A stretch of DNA of 64,000 nt, taken from assembly GCA_965200505.1 (NCBI GenBank), contig OZ241343.1, forward strand, positions 1,550,001 to 1,614,000, written 5' to 3'. The stretch's first letter is position 1. Each line of letters opens with the position of its first letter. The DNA is from VXNE01 sp965200505 (GTDB taxonomy: Bacteria > Pseudomonadota > Gammaproteobacteria > Pseudomonadales > Azotimanducaceae). The notes under the pieces are model-generated. The model saw only the letters and a list, made by a program, of their open reading frames with translations, was not told where the DNA came from and ran no database searches. A program made the translations under genes and the position numbers. This document shows, in pieces, positions 31,835 to 41,469 of the stretch.

Positions 31835-33729
31835 GTCAGCGCCGCTTGGTCGCCCTTGGCCTCCAGCCAGTCCCGCCGGTCCGAGGCGCGTTTCTTCGCC
31901 AGCATCATGTCCATCACCTCCAGCGTCTTGGTCGCCGAATCGACGGAGAGCCGCACCAAACGCCGGGTGTCCGGCGCCATCGTCGTCTCCCTGAGCTGCA
32001 TCGGGTTCATCTCGCCCAAGCCCTTGAAGCGCTGCACCACCGGCGTGCCGCGCTTGCGTTCCGCGGCGATGCGATCCAGCACGCCCTGCTTTTCTTCCTC
32101 GTCCAAGGCGTAGAACACCTCACGGCCGACGTCGATGCGGTAGAGCGGCGGCATCGCCGCATGCAGATGCCCCGCCTCGACGAGGGCCCGGAAGTGCTTG
32201 AGGAACAACGCGCAGAGGAGCGTGGCGATGTGGGCGCCGTCGGAATCAGCGTCGGCAAGGATGCAAACCTTCCCATAGCGCAAACCGGACAAGTCCGGCG
32301 AGCCGGGCTCCACACCCAGCGCGAGCGAGATGTCGTGAACCGCCTGTGAGCCGAGCACACTGCCGGCATCCACCTCCCAAGTGTTGAGGATCTTGCCGCG
32401 CAGCGGCATCACGGCCTGAAACTCGCGGTCCCGCGCCTGTTTGGCGGAGCCGCCGGCCGAATCCCCCTCCACGAGGAACAACTCCGAGCGCTCACCGTCC
32501 TGCGCCGAGCAATCCGTGAGCTTGCCCGGCAGCGCCGGGCCGGCCGTCACCCGTTTGCGGGCCACCTTCTTGCTCGCCGCCACACGCCGGCCGGCGTTCG
32601 CGATGGCCAGTTCGGCGAGCTTCGCGCCTTCTTGGGGATGTTCGTTCAACCACAGGCTGAAGGCGTCCTTGGCGACGCCACCCACGAACGCGCTGGCGCG
32701 ACGTGACGACAGGCGCTCCTTGGTCTGGCCGCTGAACTGCGGGTCTGAGAGCTTGAGGGAAAGCACGAACGCGCACTCTTCCCAAAGGTCATCCGCCAGC
32801 AGCTTGAGGCCGCGCGGCAACAGGTCGCGGAACTCGCAGAACTCCCGCAGCGCCTCGGTCAAGCCGCTGCGCAAACCATTGACGTGGGTGCCGCCCAAGG
32901 GCGTCGGAATGAGGTTCACATAGCTTTCGCGGGTGAGGTCGCCGCGTTCGGCAGACCACTGGATCGCCCAAGCCACCGCTTCGCCCTCGCCTTCGGCCTC
33001 GTGGACGAAGGGCGCCGCCGGCGTGAGCTCAGCGCCGCTCTGGCAACTGGCGAGGTACTCGCTCAAGCCCTGCTCGTAGCGCCAAGTTTCCGTGTCCGCG
33101 CCGCCATCCTCGCGCTCCACCGTCAGGCTGATGCGCAGCCCTTGGCACAGCACCGCCTTGGCGCGCAACACATGGCGCAGGCGCGCGAGGGCCACACGCG
33201 GTGAATCGAAGAAGGCCGCGTCCGGCAGAAAGGCCAGCCGGGTGCCGGTGTTGCGCCGCCCCACCGTGCCCACCTGCTCCAAGGGGCCGGCCGGCTCGCC
33301 GGCCGCGAAGCGCTGCCGATACGCACCACCGTCGCGCTTCACCTCCACTTCGAGCCAAGCCGAGAGGGCGTTCACCACCGACACGCCAACGCCATGCAGG
33401 CCGCCGGCAAAACGGTAGTGCTCGCCATCGAACTTGCCCCCCGAATGGAGGCGCGTGAGGATGAGCTCCACGCCGCTCACTTGGTGCTCGGGATGAATGT
33501 CCACGGGCATGCCACGCCCGTCGTCTATCACTTCGACGGCGCCATCGGTGCGCAGCGTGACTTCCACTTCCGTCGCAAAGCCGGCGAGCGCTTCGTCCAC
33601 CGAGTTATCGACCACTTCCTGCACCAAGTGGTTCGGGCGCGTGGTGTCGGTGTACATGCCGGGCCGCAGGCGCACCGGCTCCAAGCCCGACAAGACTTGG
33701 ATGGACTCGGCGGAATATGCCTTCGCCAC
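31831..33729 (-). CDS. parE: DNA topoisomerase IV subunit B
   Basis: A 632-residue GHKL-ATPase subunit. The ATP site shows VVDNSVDEALAG, DDGRGMPVDIHPE and GGLHGVGVSVVNAL; the TOPRIM part shows LVEGDSAGGSAKQARDREFQ, PLRGKILN and LADADSDGAHI. The NTWEV segment after PLRGKILN and the length point to ParE over GyrB. It starts with GTG 33729, 2 bases after the cpdA stop, and is followed by parC with a 4-base overlap: yqiB-cpdA-parE-parC form one unit. Confidence 0.96.
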   Translation of the reverse strand: MAKAYSAESIQVLSGLEPVRLRPGMYTDTTRPNHLVQEVVDNSVDEALAGFATEVEVTLRTDGAVEVIDDGRGMPVDIHPEHQVSGVELILTRLHSGGKFDGEHYRFAGGLHGVGVSVVNALSAWLEVEVKRDGGAYRQRFAAGEPAGPLEQVGTVGRRNTGTRLAFLPDAAFFDSPRVALARLRHVLRAKAVLCQGLRISLTVEREDGGADTETWRYEQGLSEYLASCQSGAELTPAAPFVHEAEGEGEAVAWAIQWSAERGDLTRESYVNLIPTPLGGTHVNGLRSGLTEALREFCEFRDLLPRGLKLLADDLWEECAFVLSLKLSDPQFSGQTKERLSSRRASAFVGGVAKDAFSLWLNEHPQEGAKLAELAIANAGRRVAASKKVARKRVTAGPALPGKLTDCSAQDGERSELFLVEGDSAGGSAKQARDREFQAVMPLRGKILNTWEVDAGSVLGSQAVHDISLALGVEPGSPDLSGLRYGKVCILADADSDGAHIATLLCALFLKHFRALVEAGHLHAAMPPLYRIDVGREVFYALDEEEKQGVLDRIAAERKRGTPVVQRFKGLGEMNPMQLRETTMAPDTRRLVRLSVDSATKTLEVMDMMLAKKRASDRRDWLEAKGDQAALT

Positions 33730-33731
33730 GG

Positions 33732-34499
33732 CTACACAGTCGCGGGTGCGCGATGGTTCGGCATGGCGGCCGAGACACGGCCCACGCGCGAATCGATGCC
33801 GCCATTCTCGTCGAGTGTCAGCCAGCGATAGCCGGGCAGCGCGTCATCAACGGCGAAGCGCTCCGAGCGGGGCGCGAACTGAAAGCAGGTGGACGGCGTG
33901 GCCAAGACGCGCACGGCGCTAGCCCCCACATCGAGTTCCTGATGGATGTGGCCGCCGACATACGCCCGAACGCGGCCAGAGCCGTTCAAGAGGGCGAGCA
34001 GGGCATCCGAGTTGGCGATGCGATGCACGTCCAGCCACGGTGCCTGCACTTCAAGGGGGCAGTGATGGCCAACGACCAGGGCGTGATCCGCGCCGGGCCG
34101 GCTGAGCGCCACGGCCAGCCGTTCGAGTTCGGCGTCGCTGACGGCGCCGCCCACCTCGCCTTCGATGTGCGTGTCGATGCCCAAGACGTCCCAACCACCG
34201 AGGCGCAACGGCGCGGTGGGCAGGCTGCCGGCGAGTGCTTCGCCCGCATCGTGATTGCCAGCCACACACAGGCAAGGCCCGCCGTAGCGACGCCGCACCG
34301 CGGTGAGAAAGCGCTCGTAGGTTTCCGCCTCGCCCACCTGGGCGATGTCCCCGGAGGCGATCAAGGCATCGGGGGCGCGTTCCGCCAAGGCTTGGTCGAG
34401 CACGGCGGCCAGCGAGTCCCAAGTGCAGACGCCGAGCAGGGTCTGGCGCGGCGCAGGAAAAAGATGCGTATCGGTGATTTGGAGCAGGGTCAGTGGCAT
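33732..34499 (-). CDS. cpdA: 3',5'-cyclic AMP phosphodiesterase
   Basis: A 255-residue metallophosphoesterase lowering cAMP. The binuclear metal motifs are present: ITDTHL (near 8), SGDIAQ, GNHD, GHHCP and GGHIHQ, plus the PSTCFQF segment characteristic of CpdA. Family and synteny (next to parE and yqiB) agree. It implies that this organism uses cAMP, probably with a Crp/Vfr-type regulator that is not in the window. It lies 22 bases after yqiB and 2 before parE. Confidence 0.94.
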   Translation of the reverse strand: MPLTLLQITDTHLFPAPRQTLLGVCTWDSLAAVLDQALAERAPDALIASGDIAQVGEAETYERFLTAVRRRYGGPCLCVAGNHDAGEALAGSLPTAPLRLGGWDVLGIDTHIEGEVGGAVSDAELERLAVALSRPGADHALVVGHHCPLEVQAPWLDVHRIANSDALLALLNGSGRVRAYVGGHIHQELDVGASAVRVLATPSTCFQFAPRSERFAVDDALPGYRWLTLDENGGIDSRVGRVSAAMPNHRAPATV

Positions 34500-34521
34500 C
34501 TACGCGCCGGCAACGCCGCCG

Positions 34522-34989
34522 TCATGCTTCATACGCGTGTACCCGCTGATCCGTGGAGACGCCGTGTTCCAGGCAAGCCACCAAGAACTCCCCAAAGAAC
34601 CGATTCACCTGCGCCTTCTCGTCACGGTGGCGCATGCGGGGGTTGGGATAGTCGTACACCGCCTTGAAGCCGTGCTGATGCTGACACTCTATCACTTCCG
34701 CGCACCGCAAGTCGTGGTAAATCCGGATCGCGAAGCGCAGACCATCGAGGCCGGGGGCCAAGCCCCGCCAGCCGAGCGGGGCGTCTTGCGTCACCCGAAT
34801 CACCGTGGTGTAGCGATGGCGACTGGCCACCTCCAAGCGCACCCGTGGCTCGCGCCCGCCCAAGGAGAGGCTGAACGAGCGGGCGTCGGTCTGGTGGACG
34901 TCCGGCATGAGCCGCATCAGCCGCCCATAGTTCGCCGCGCACTCCGCGAGATGCGCAGTCGTGTCCATGACGTAATGTCGTCGCTTCAC
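34522..34989 (-). CDS. yqiB: YqiB-like DUF1249 protein
   Basis: A 155-residue protein of the DUF1249/YqiB family, of unknown function. It shows the conserved ECAANYGRLMRLMPD block near the N-terminus, the basic TVIRVTQDAP strand, and IRIYHDLRCAEVIECQHQ with ANYxRLxxLxP-like spacing. The frame is open far upstream (to 35412), but similarity begins at GTG 34989, whose start MKRRHYVMDTT resembles relatives; ATG 34968 is a second option. The order yqiB-cpdA-parE is the same as in E. coli and Pseudomonas, and it may encode a small accessory factor of cAMP control; that is only context. Confidence 0.85.
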   Translation of the reverse strand: MKRRHYVMDTTAHLAECAANYGRLMRLMPDVHQTDARSFSLSLGGREPRVRLEVASRHRYTTVIRVTQDAPLGWRGLAPGLDGLRFAIRIYHDLRCAEVIECQHQHGFKAVYDYPNPRMRHRDEKAQVNRFFGEFLVACLEHGVSTDQRVHAYEA

Positions 34990-35162
34990 GAATCCGCCGT
35001 CCTGCCGTTGGCATCGCAGGATTCCGAGCCGTGCGCCCCACCTGCCCTCGCAATCCAATGTAACCAAAGCGGCACCGCGATTAAAGCGCCAATGTCGCAC
35101 CAACCGCCGGCATTGGCTTACGCAAAAATCATCCATCCGACCACGGGCGGCGGAAGCGGCTT

Positions 35163-35171
35163 TGTTAAACT
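35163..35171 (+). promoter_or_regulatory. Possible extended -10 element for tolC
   Basis: TGTTAAACT fits TGnTAnnnT, an extended -10 box, about 100 bases before the tolC ATG. No -35 is convincing. The rest of the 34990-35272 spacer between divergent yqiB and tolC shows no other clear signal. Confidence 0.3.
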
Positions 35172-35272
35172 CGCCTGCAACGGCGGCAGCGCATGAGGCA
35201 ACAGGTGACGCTGGTTGCCCGCCTGTAGGCGATTCGCGCGCCCCGCTTGAGAGCCGAACAGGGAGAGACTCG

Positions 35273-36688
35273 ATGCATGGATTGAACGTGCCGCCGTGTG
35301 CGCCGAACCCACGCGGTGCCAAGGCCACGGCAGCGTGCCGCCTCCGCGCGGTGTGCCGCGCCGGCCTCGCCGCGGCGCTCCTCCTCGCGGCGCCATCCAA
35401 CGCCACGAGCATTCAGGAGCTCTTTGACGCGGCGCTTGGCAATGATCCAGTGCTCGGCGCCGCCCAAGCCAACTACCTCGCCCGCAAGACGCAACTGCCA
35501 CAGGCGCGGGCGCAGTTGCTGCCAACCCTCAACCTTTCCGGCAGCCGCTCCAAGAACGATCAGGAGCATGTGCTGGGGCCCGCCAGCGCGGTGGAAGACA
35601 GGTCCGGCAGCCGGCGGTGGAGCGTGCAGCTCAGCCAAACCCTGTTCAATGCGCGGGATTGGTACAGCTTCCGCCGCGCCCAGGCGCTTTCGGTGCAGGC
35701 GGATCACGATTTCGCGACGGTGGAGCAGCAGCTCATCGTGCGGGTGGCCAAAGCCTATCTCGACGTGCTGCGGGCGCAGGCGCGGGTGGAGGCGGCGCAG
35801 GCGGAAACCGAAGCCGTCGGGCGCCAACTGGAACAGGTGCAGCAGCGTTTCGACGTGGGCCTCGTGGCAATCACGGACGTGCTGGAATCCACCGCCGCCT
35901 ATGACGCGGCCGAGGTGCGGCGCATCCAAGCGCGCGGCGACCAAGGCGTTTTCTTCGAAACGCTGCGCACCATCACCGGCGTGAACCATGACGACGTCGC
36001 CCGGCTCGACCGGGCGCTCCCAATTGTGGACCCAGAGCCGGCGGAGGAAGCCGAGTGGGTGACGGCGGCGCTGGCGACCAATCCCACCGTGCTGGCGGCG
36101 CGGCAAGCGCTGACGGGCGCCGAGCGCCAGCGCCGCGCCGGCATTGCCGCGCTGATGCCAACGGTGAGCCTGAACGTGTCCCACGGCGCATCGGAAGTCG
36201 ATCCCGGTGGCCTCGCTTTTTCCAACGAAAGCGAAGGGCGCACCTACACCGTGCAGTTCCAGATGCCGCTCTACCACGGCGCCCTCCTGCCGGCGTATCG
36301 GGAGACCGGCCACCAACTCGAGGCGGCGAAGCAGAACCTGCGCGAACGCGAGCTGGTGGTGGCGCGGGACACGCATAACCTGTTCCACGCCGTGGTGACG
36401 GGCGTGGTGCGCGTGCGGGCGCGCATCCGGGCGATCAAGTCCGCCGAATCCGCCTTGGAGGCCACGCAAACCGGCTACGAAGTGGGCACCCGCAACATCG
36501 TTGACGTGCTGCAGGCGCAACAGCGCTTGTTCTCGTCGCAATTCGACTACGCGGATTCGCGCTACAACTATGTGCTGGACCTGCTGCGCCTGAAGCAGAG
36601 CGTCGGCGGGCTGACCGCGGACGACATCGCGCAACTGTCGTCGTTCAGCGACGAAGCCAATCCGGTGACGCGCATCCGCATGAGATAG
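35273..36688 (+). CDS. tolC: TolC-family outer membrane channel protein
   Basis: A 471-residue outer-membrane efflux protein with two OEP repeats. A signal peptide (CRAGLAAALLLAAPSNATS, cleavage about residue 43) precedes the mature start SIQELFDAALGNDPVL, typical of TolC. Coiled-coil helices alternate with beta segments such as LSQTLFNARDWYSFRRAQ and QMPLYHGALLPAYRETG; a second repeat has the TGYEVGTRNIVDVLQAQQ block. It would serve as exit duct for tripartite efflux pumps and type I secretion. GGGAGAG supports ATG 35273. It is divergent from yqiB. Partner pump genes are not nearby. Confidence 0.93.
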   Translation: MHGLNVPPCAPNPRGAKATAACRLRAVCRAGLAAALLLAAPSNATSIQELFDAALGNDPVLGAAQANYLARKTQLPQARAQLLPTLNLSGSRSKNDQEHVLGPASAVEDRSGSRRWSVQLSQTLFNARDWYSFRRAQALSVQADHDFATVEQQLIVRVAKAYLDVLRAQARVEAAQAETEAVGRQLEQVQQRFDVGLVAITDVLESTAAYDAAEVRRIQARGDQGVFFETLRTITGVNHDDVARLDRALPIVDPEPAEEAEWVTAALATNPTVLAARQALTGAERQRRAGIAALMPTVSLNVSHGASEVDPGGLAFSNESEGRTYTVQFQMPLYHGALLPAYRETGHQLEAAKQNLRERELVVARDTHNLFHAVVTGVVRVRARIRAIKSAESALEATQTGYEVGTRNIVDVLQAQQRLFSSQFDYADSRYNYVLDLLRLKQSVGGLTADDIAQLSSFSDEANPVTRIRMR

Positions 36689-36703
36689 GCACGACGCGGG
36701 GGT

Positions 36704-38008
36704 TCAGCCAGCGGCGTTCGTTGCACTCGCGGGGTGGCCGCGGTCGGCGATCAGCGCCAACAAATGCGCCATCAAGCGGCCTTGGGCACCCTGATTGCGG
36801 GCGACCGTCTCACGCGCCAAGGCGCCCTGTCGTTCACGTTCGGCGGGGTCCGCCAACAAGGCAGCCACCGCGGCCTTGAGTGTAGCCTCGGCCACATAGC
36901 CGAGGCAGCCTTGGGCGGCGAAGCGCCGTTCCACTTCCGTCCAATTGAAGCGGTGCGGCCCCATCAGCATGGGCACCCCGTGCAACGCCGCCTCGATGGG
37001 ATTGTGGCCCCCAATCGGCACGAAGCTGCCACACAACACGGCGACATCCGCGATGCCGTAGAGCTCCAGCAGCCGCCCCATCGCATCCACCAGCAACACT
37101 TGCGGGGCTGCCCCGCGTGGCGGGCCGCTGGACAAGCGCCGCGCCGTAAGGCCCCGCCCAACGCAGAGCCGTTCTATTTCGTGGGTGCGGGCCGGATGTC
37201 TGGGCGCCAGCACGAGCAGCAGGTGCGGGAACTCTTGGAGCAACGCGGCATGGGCGCGGAGCACGATCTCGTCTTCGCCTGGATGTGTGCTGCCGGCCAC
37301 CCACACCAAGCGACCTTGCGCCCAAGTGCGGCGCAGGGCCGTTACCTGATCGGCCATGTCCGGGGGCGGTGTCAGATCGAACTTGACGCTGCCGGCGACG
37401 ACGACGCGCTCGGCCGCGGCGCCCAACGCCTTGAAGCGGCGCGCCGTGTCGTCGTATTGGCAGACAACGGCGTCCAAATCCTGAAGCATCTGCCCGGTCA
37501 GCCTGCCCATGCGGGCGTAACCGCGCGCCGAACGTTCGGAGAGCCGAGCGTTGATCAACGCCACCGGCGCGCCGGCCCGGCGCGTGGTGCGCATGAGGTT
37601 CGGCCACAACTCGGTTTCCATCAACACGAGGATGCGCGGCGCCACCCGCGCCACGAAACGCGACACCGCCCAAGGGAAGTCATACGGCGCATAGCAGTGC
37701 TGCACGATGTCGCCCAACAGCTTCCGCACGGCGTCGCTGCCGGCCGGCGTCATTGTCGTCACCAGGAAGGGCTCATCGGGCAGCCGCCCTTTGAGGGCGC
37801 GAATCAGCGGCGCCGCGCCGTTGACCTCACCGGCCGACACCGCGTGAATCCAAACGACGCCGCGGCCGATGCCGGCCGGCACCCGCCCAAAGCGCTCACC
37901 GCGCCGCTCGACGTACGCCGGTTCGCGCCGCGCCTTGACGAAGAGCCGCAGCCAGACGAACGGCGCGGCCGCCGCGAGGAACACGTTGTAGGCGAGGCGC
38001 GGCCACAT
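36704..38008 (-). CDS. waaA: 3-deoxy-D-manno-octulosonic acid (Kdo) transferase
   Basis: A 434-residue GT30 enzyme that adds Kdo to lipid IVA at the inner-membrane face. It has the N-terminal membrane anchor (YNVFLAAAAPFVWLRLF), the catalytic region IHAVSAGEVNGA with Glu near 61, METELWPNLM, INARLSERSARGY, and the donor site GSFVPIGGHNPIEAA. The length is like E. coli KdtA (425). ATG 38008 has AAGGCGG upstream; TATAAA a few bases further could be a -10 giving a very short leader. The frame runs further upstream without similarity. It is divergent from the FAD oxidoreductase gene. Confidence 0.95.
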   Translation of the reverse strand: MWPRLAYNVFLAAAAPFVWLRLFVKARREPAYVERRGERFGRVPAGIGRGVVWIHAVSAGEVNGAAPLIRALKGRLPDEPFLVTTMTPAGSDAVRKLLGDIVQHCYAPYDFPWAVSRFVARVAPRILVLMETELWPNLMRTTRRAGAPVALINARLSERSARGYARMGRLTGQMLQDLDAVVCQYDDTARRFKALGAAAERVVVAGSVKFDLTPPPDMADQVTALRRTWAQGRLVWVAGSTHPGEDEIVLRAHAALLQEFPHLLLVLAPRHPARTHEIERLCVGRGLTARRLSSGPPRGAAPQVLLVDAMGRLLELYGIADVAVLCGSFVPIGGHNPIEAALHGVPMLMGPHRFNWTEVERRFAAQGCLGYVAEATLKAAVAALLADPAERERQGALARETVARNQGAQGRLMAHLLALIADRGHPASATNAAG

Positions 38009-38057
38009 GGCACCGCCTTTTATACTTGCGCCGCCACGGTGCCTCAATGCGGATGGC

Positions 38058-39110
38058 ATGGACAAAATTGACGTCGATGTCGCCATCGTCGGCGGCGGCA
38101 TCGCCGGCCTTTGGATCGCCAACCTGCTCTTGCGTCGGGGCACCGATGTGGCGCTTTGCGAAGCAGACGCAGTGGGCGGCGGCCAAACCGGCGCCGCGCA
38201 GGGCATCATCCACAGTGGCGCCAAGTACACGCTGGACGGCGGCGCCACATCGGCCGCCCAAGCCATCGCCCCCATGGCGGCGCGATGGCGCCGTTGCCTC
38301 AGCGGGCGCGGCGAAATCGATCTGCGCGGCTTGCCCCTGTTGGCACCCCACTGCCATCTCTGGGTACCCAAGGGGCTGCCCGCGGTGTTCTCGGCAGCGT
38401 CAGGGGCCGGTGCTGAACCAGTGCCGCCGCGGGACTATCCGGCGCCGTTCGAGCCTGGCACCGGCACGCTCTTGCGCCTCGCCGACTTCGTGGTGGATGT
38501 GCCGGCGCTGTGCCAACGGCTCGCGCAACCACTCGGTGAGCGGCTGGTGAAAATGCATGTGCAAGCGGGCGACGTCGTGGTGGCCGGGGGCAAGGTGCAG
38601 GCGCTGCGCAATGACGCCGCCGCACTGCGGGCGCGGCGTTTCGTGTTCGCGGCGGGCACCGGCAACGCCGCCTTGGCGGCCGCCGCCGGATGTCCGGTCC
38701 CGATGCAGCGGCGACCACTCCAACAAGTGATCGCCCACGGCCCGGCCCCGGTGCCGATCTTCGCCCACTGCCTTGCCGAAGGCATGGCGCAACCCGCGTT
38801 GACCATCACCACCCACGACGACCGCCACATCATCGGTGGCGGCCTCGCGGACGCCGGCGCCACGCGCTCCAAGCGGGCGCAAGTGGCGGCGGCGCAACGG
38901 ACGCTGTGCGCGGCGCTGCCGAGGTTGGATTGGCGTGAGCGCCGCTTCGACACGCTGCGCATCGACCGGGCCGAGCCGGCGCAGGCACAAGGGGCGCGTC
39001 CGCACCAAGCCTTCGTGGCGGCACACGGCAACTGCCTCACCGTCTGGCCCGTGAAACTCACCTTCGCCCCGCTGCTTGGCGACATGGCGCTCAGAGCGCT
39101 CAACGCGTGA
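38058..39110 (+). CDS. FAD-dependent oxidoreductase (DAO family)
   Basis: A 350-residue flavoprotein. The dinucleotide-binding motif VAIVGGGIAGLWIANLLLRRG is at residues about 8-28, followed by QTGAAQGIIHSGAKYT, a glycine-oxidase/G3P-dehydrogenase-like active-site region, and a second nucleotide contact FVFAAGTGNAAL. The substrate is unknown. An equivalent gene lies beside an aldo/keto reductase near waaA in Pseudomonas, from memory, and both are present here, overlapping by 4 bases, so a shared pathway is likely. ATG 38058 is chosen over the earlier frame opening (38007), which would overlap the waaA start. Confidence 0.85.
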   Translation: MDKIDVDVAIVGGGIAGLWIANLLLRRGTDVALCEADAVGGGQTGAAQGIIHSGAKYTLDGGATSAAQAIAPMAARWRRCLSGRGEIDLRGLPLLAPHCHLWVPKGLPAVFSAASGAGAEPVPPRDYPAPFEPGTGTLLRLADFVVDVPALCQRLAQPLGERLVKMHVQAGDVVVAGGKVQALRNDAAALRARRFVFAAGTGNAALAAAAGCPVPMQRRPLQQVIAHGPAPVPIFAHCLAEGMAQPALTITTHDDRHIIGGGLADAGATRSKRAQVAAAQRTLCAALPRLDWRERRFDTLRIDRAEPAQAQGARPHQAFVAAHGNCLTVWPVKLTFAPLLGDMALRALNA

Positions 39111-39916
39111 CAGCGCCGAACGGCACACGCCTAGGCGACGGCGGCGACGGGCAGCCCGCTGCCCTGCCGGGACGGCCCCTAGGCGACACCGGCATTGATG
39201 TGTCCGTCCTCGGCCTCGGCACGGCCAAGCTGGGCCGCGCCAAGGGACTCAAGGTGGCTCCGTTCACGCTGCCCTCCATGCGTCAGGCGCGGCAACTGTT
39301 GGATGCCGCAGCCGCCTTGGGGGTGCGCCTCGTCGATACTGCCCCAGCCTATGGCGCAAGCGAGCAGCGCTTGGGCGAGCTGTTGGCCCGGCGGCGGCGC
39401 GACTGGGTGTTGTCCACCAAGGCCGGCGAGCACTTCGATGGCCACGCCTCACGGTTCGACTTCTCCTATCCCGCCATCAGGGAGAGCGTCGAAGCCTCTC
39501 TGCGACGGCTTAAGACGGATTACCTCGACATCGTGTTCGTCCATTCTGACGGTGCCGACCTTGACATCCTGCACGCCGGCGAAGCGCTCGGCGCACTGGA
39601 CGAGCTGAAGCGTGAAGGCAAGTTGCTCGCAACGGGTTTTTCGCATAAGACCGTGGCCGGCGGCCGGGCGGCGCTGACCCGCTGCGACGCCATCATGTCC
39701 ACCCTGAGCGAGCGCCACCGCGACGAGCTGGCGCTGGTGCGCGAAGCCGGCGCAGCGGGATGCGGCGTGTTGGTGAAGAAGGCACTGGATGGCGGCGGCG
39801 CGGCGCCGCAAAGCCTCGCGTGGGTGGCGCGCCAGCCGGGCGTGAGCAGCGTATTGATGGGCACCATTGACCCCGGCCACTTGGCGGCAAACATCGCCGC
39901 CGCCGGCTTCGTCTAG
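39107..39916 (+). CDS. Aldo/keto reductase family oxidoreductase
   Basis: A 269-residue NADPH-dependent reductase of the AKR superfamily. The catalytic set is partly visible: DTAPAYGASEQRLG (Asp and Tyr), the Lys in LSTKAGEHF, and the later VFVHSDG, where the usual catalytic His sits in a VHSxG context. YLDIVFVHSDG and GFSHKT are typical. The C-terminal cofactor segment is shortened, ending at SSVLMGTIDPGHLAANI. It is co-translated with the FAD oxidoreductase (ATG/TGA 4-base overlap). The substrate is unknown. It converges on hldE with only 4 bases between stops. Confidence 0.88.
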   Translation: MTAPNGTRLGDGGDGQPAALPGRPLGDTGIDVSVLGLGTAKLGRAKGLKVAPFTLPSMRQARQLLDAAAALGVRLVDTAPAYGASEQRLGELLARRRRDWVLSTKAGEHFDGHASRFDFSYPAIRESVEASLRRLKTDYLDIVFVHSDGADLDILHAGEALGALDELKREGKLLATGFSHKTVAGGRAALTRCDAIMSTLSERHRDELALVREAGAAGCGVLVKKALDGGGAAPQSLAWVARQPGVSSVLMGTIDPGHLAANIAAAGFV

Positions 39917-39920
39917 CGGC

Positions 39921-41372
39921 TCAACCCCCGTTGATGCGGCGGATGATGGACGAGGTGGAACAACCCTCGAACCGGCTCAAGGCGCGCACCTCGCCGCCGT
40001 ATTCACGCACCAAGCCGGCACCCACGATTTCCCGCTCGGCATAGTCTCCGCCTTTCACCAGCACATCCGGGCGCACCGCGGCCAAGAGCCGCTCCGGCGT
40101 GTCCTCGGAGAACGGCACCACCCAATCGACAGACCCCAAATGCGCCAACACCCCCATGCGGGAGCGCAGCGGATTCACGGGCCGCCCCACACCCTTGACC
40201 CGCTCGGCCGAAGCGTCGTCGTTGACGGCCACGATCAAGCGGTCACCAAGCCGCCGCGCTTCCTCAAGGTAGCCGACATGCCCCGGGTGTACGATGTCGA
40301 AGCAGCCGTTGGTGAAGACGATTCGCTCGCCGCGCTCCCGCGCCGCGGCCACCGCGGCAAGCAACTCCTCCGACGTCAACACACGGCCCTCGTAATCCAC
40401 AGAAGACGCGAGCGAGGGATTTGCCTTGCGCTTGGCCAAGGCCCGATTGACCTCGGCGCCACTCACGGACGCGGTGCCGCTCTTCGCGCACACCAGCCCG
40501 GCCGCGGCGTTGGCCATCCGCGCCGCTTCCATCAGGTCCCACCCCAAGCCGATTCCGACGCCCAAGGCCGCGGCCACGGTGTCGCCGGCGCCGGTGCGGT
40601 CGTAAATCTGCACATCATGGCCGGACACATGGCTGGCCCCGCTTTCGCGGCGCACCACGGTGAGCCCCTCACTGCCCTGGGTGACGACCAGCGCCCCGGC
40701 GCCCGTGCGCTCCAGCACCGCTTCGCCCTTGGCCGCCAATTCCGCCTCGTCCCGCCACGTCCCGACGGCGCGTTGGAACTCGCGGCGATTGGGTTTGATG
40801 ACGTCCGCCCCGGCGTAGCGCGTGAACGGCTTGTGTTTCGGATCCACCAACACCGTGACGCCGGCCGCCTTGGCGCACTCAACGAGGGCTTCCGGCGCCG
40901 CCAGCACACCCTTGTCGTAATCTTCGAGGATCACGGCGTCCACGTCTGGCAGCCGCGCGGCGACCCGCGCCTGCACGGCTTCGCTCACGGATTCAGGCAG
41001 CGGCGCTTCGACATCCGCCCGCAGCAGTTGCTGGCGTTGGCTGACCACGCGAATCTTCAACGTGGTCTGCCACGCCGGCACTTCCACGAAATCACATTCC
41101 ACGCCAGCCGCCTCAAGCCGCTTGCGCACACCCCGCGCCGCGGCGTCGCGCCCCACCGCGGCCACAAAGACGCACCGGGCGCCCAGCGTGGCGATGTTCA
41201 ACGCGACGTTGGCGGCACCGCCGGGCCGATCTTCCACGTCGGCCACGTCCACCACCGGCACGGGCGCTTCCTGCGACACGCGCACGGTGTCGCCGAACCA
41301 GTAGCGGTCCACCATGAAGTCGCCGACCACCAAGATTCGAGCCGACACGGTCGGCGGCAACAATCCCCCCAT
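39921..41372 (-). CDS. hldE: Bifunctional D-glycero-beta-D-manno-heptose-7-phosphate kinase / heptose-1-phosphate adenylyltransferase
   Basis: A 483-residue two-domain enzyme preparing ADP-heptose for the LPS inner core. The N-terminal PfkB kinase domain (about 1-320) has the sugar-site segment RPGGAANVALNIATLGA and the catalytic DRTGAGDTVAAAL. The C-terminal nucleotidyltransferase domain (about 340-483) has FTNGCFDIVHPGHVGYL with the HxGH motif and the closing STSSIIRRI. Its product feeds waaC and waaF in this window. It is divergent from lpxL (109 bases). No ribosome-binding site is seen; a -10-like TAACAT lies 6 bases before the ATG. Confidence 0.96.
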   Translation of the reverse strand: MGGLLPPTVSARILVVGDFMVDRYWFGDTVRVSQEAPVPVVDVADVEDRPGGAANVALNIATLGARCVFVAAVGRDAAARGVRKRLEAAGVECDFVEVPAWQTTLKIRVVSQRQQLLRADVEAPLPESVSEAVQARVAARLPDVDAVILEDYDKGVLAAPEALVECAKAAGVTVLVDPKHKPFTRYAGADVIKPNRREFQRAVGTWRDEAELAAKGEAVLERTGAGALVVTQGSEGLTVVRRESGASHVSGHDVQIYDRTGAGDTVAAALGVGIGLGWDLMEAARMANAAAGLVCAKSGTASVSGAEVNRALAKRKANPSLASSVDYEGRVLTSEELLAAVAAARERGERIVFTNGCFDIVHPGHVGYLEEARRLGDRLIVAVNDDASAERVKGVGRPVNPLRSRMGVLAHLGSVDWVVPFSEDTPERLLAAVRPDVLVKGGDYAEREIVGAGLVREYGGEVRALSRFEGCSTSSIIRRINGG

Positions 41373-41384
41373 GCGGCAATGTTA
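41373..41384 (-). promoter_or_regulatory. Candidate -10 element (TAACAT) placed for a leaderless hldE mRNA
   Basis: On the minus strand TAACAT (plus-strand 41379-41384) is followed by 6 bases and then the hldE ATG (41372-41370). There is no ribosome-binding site. No -35 match was found. It mirrors the same arrangement at the divergent lpxL start 110 bases away. Confidence 0.4.
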
Positions 41385-41469
41385 ACGGATGCCGGTGCTG
41401 GCCGCCTGCCGGTGGACGAGCGCGACGGGCGACGGGCCGCCGCGTCAGCACCAGTGGGCGCAAGTTCGG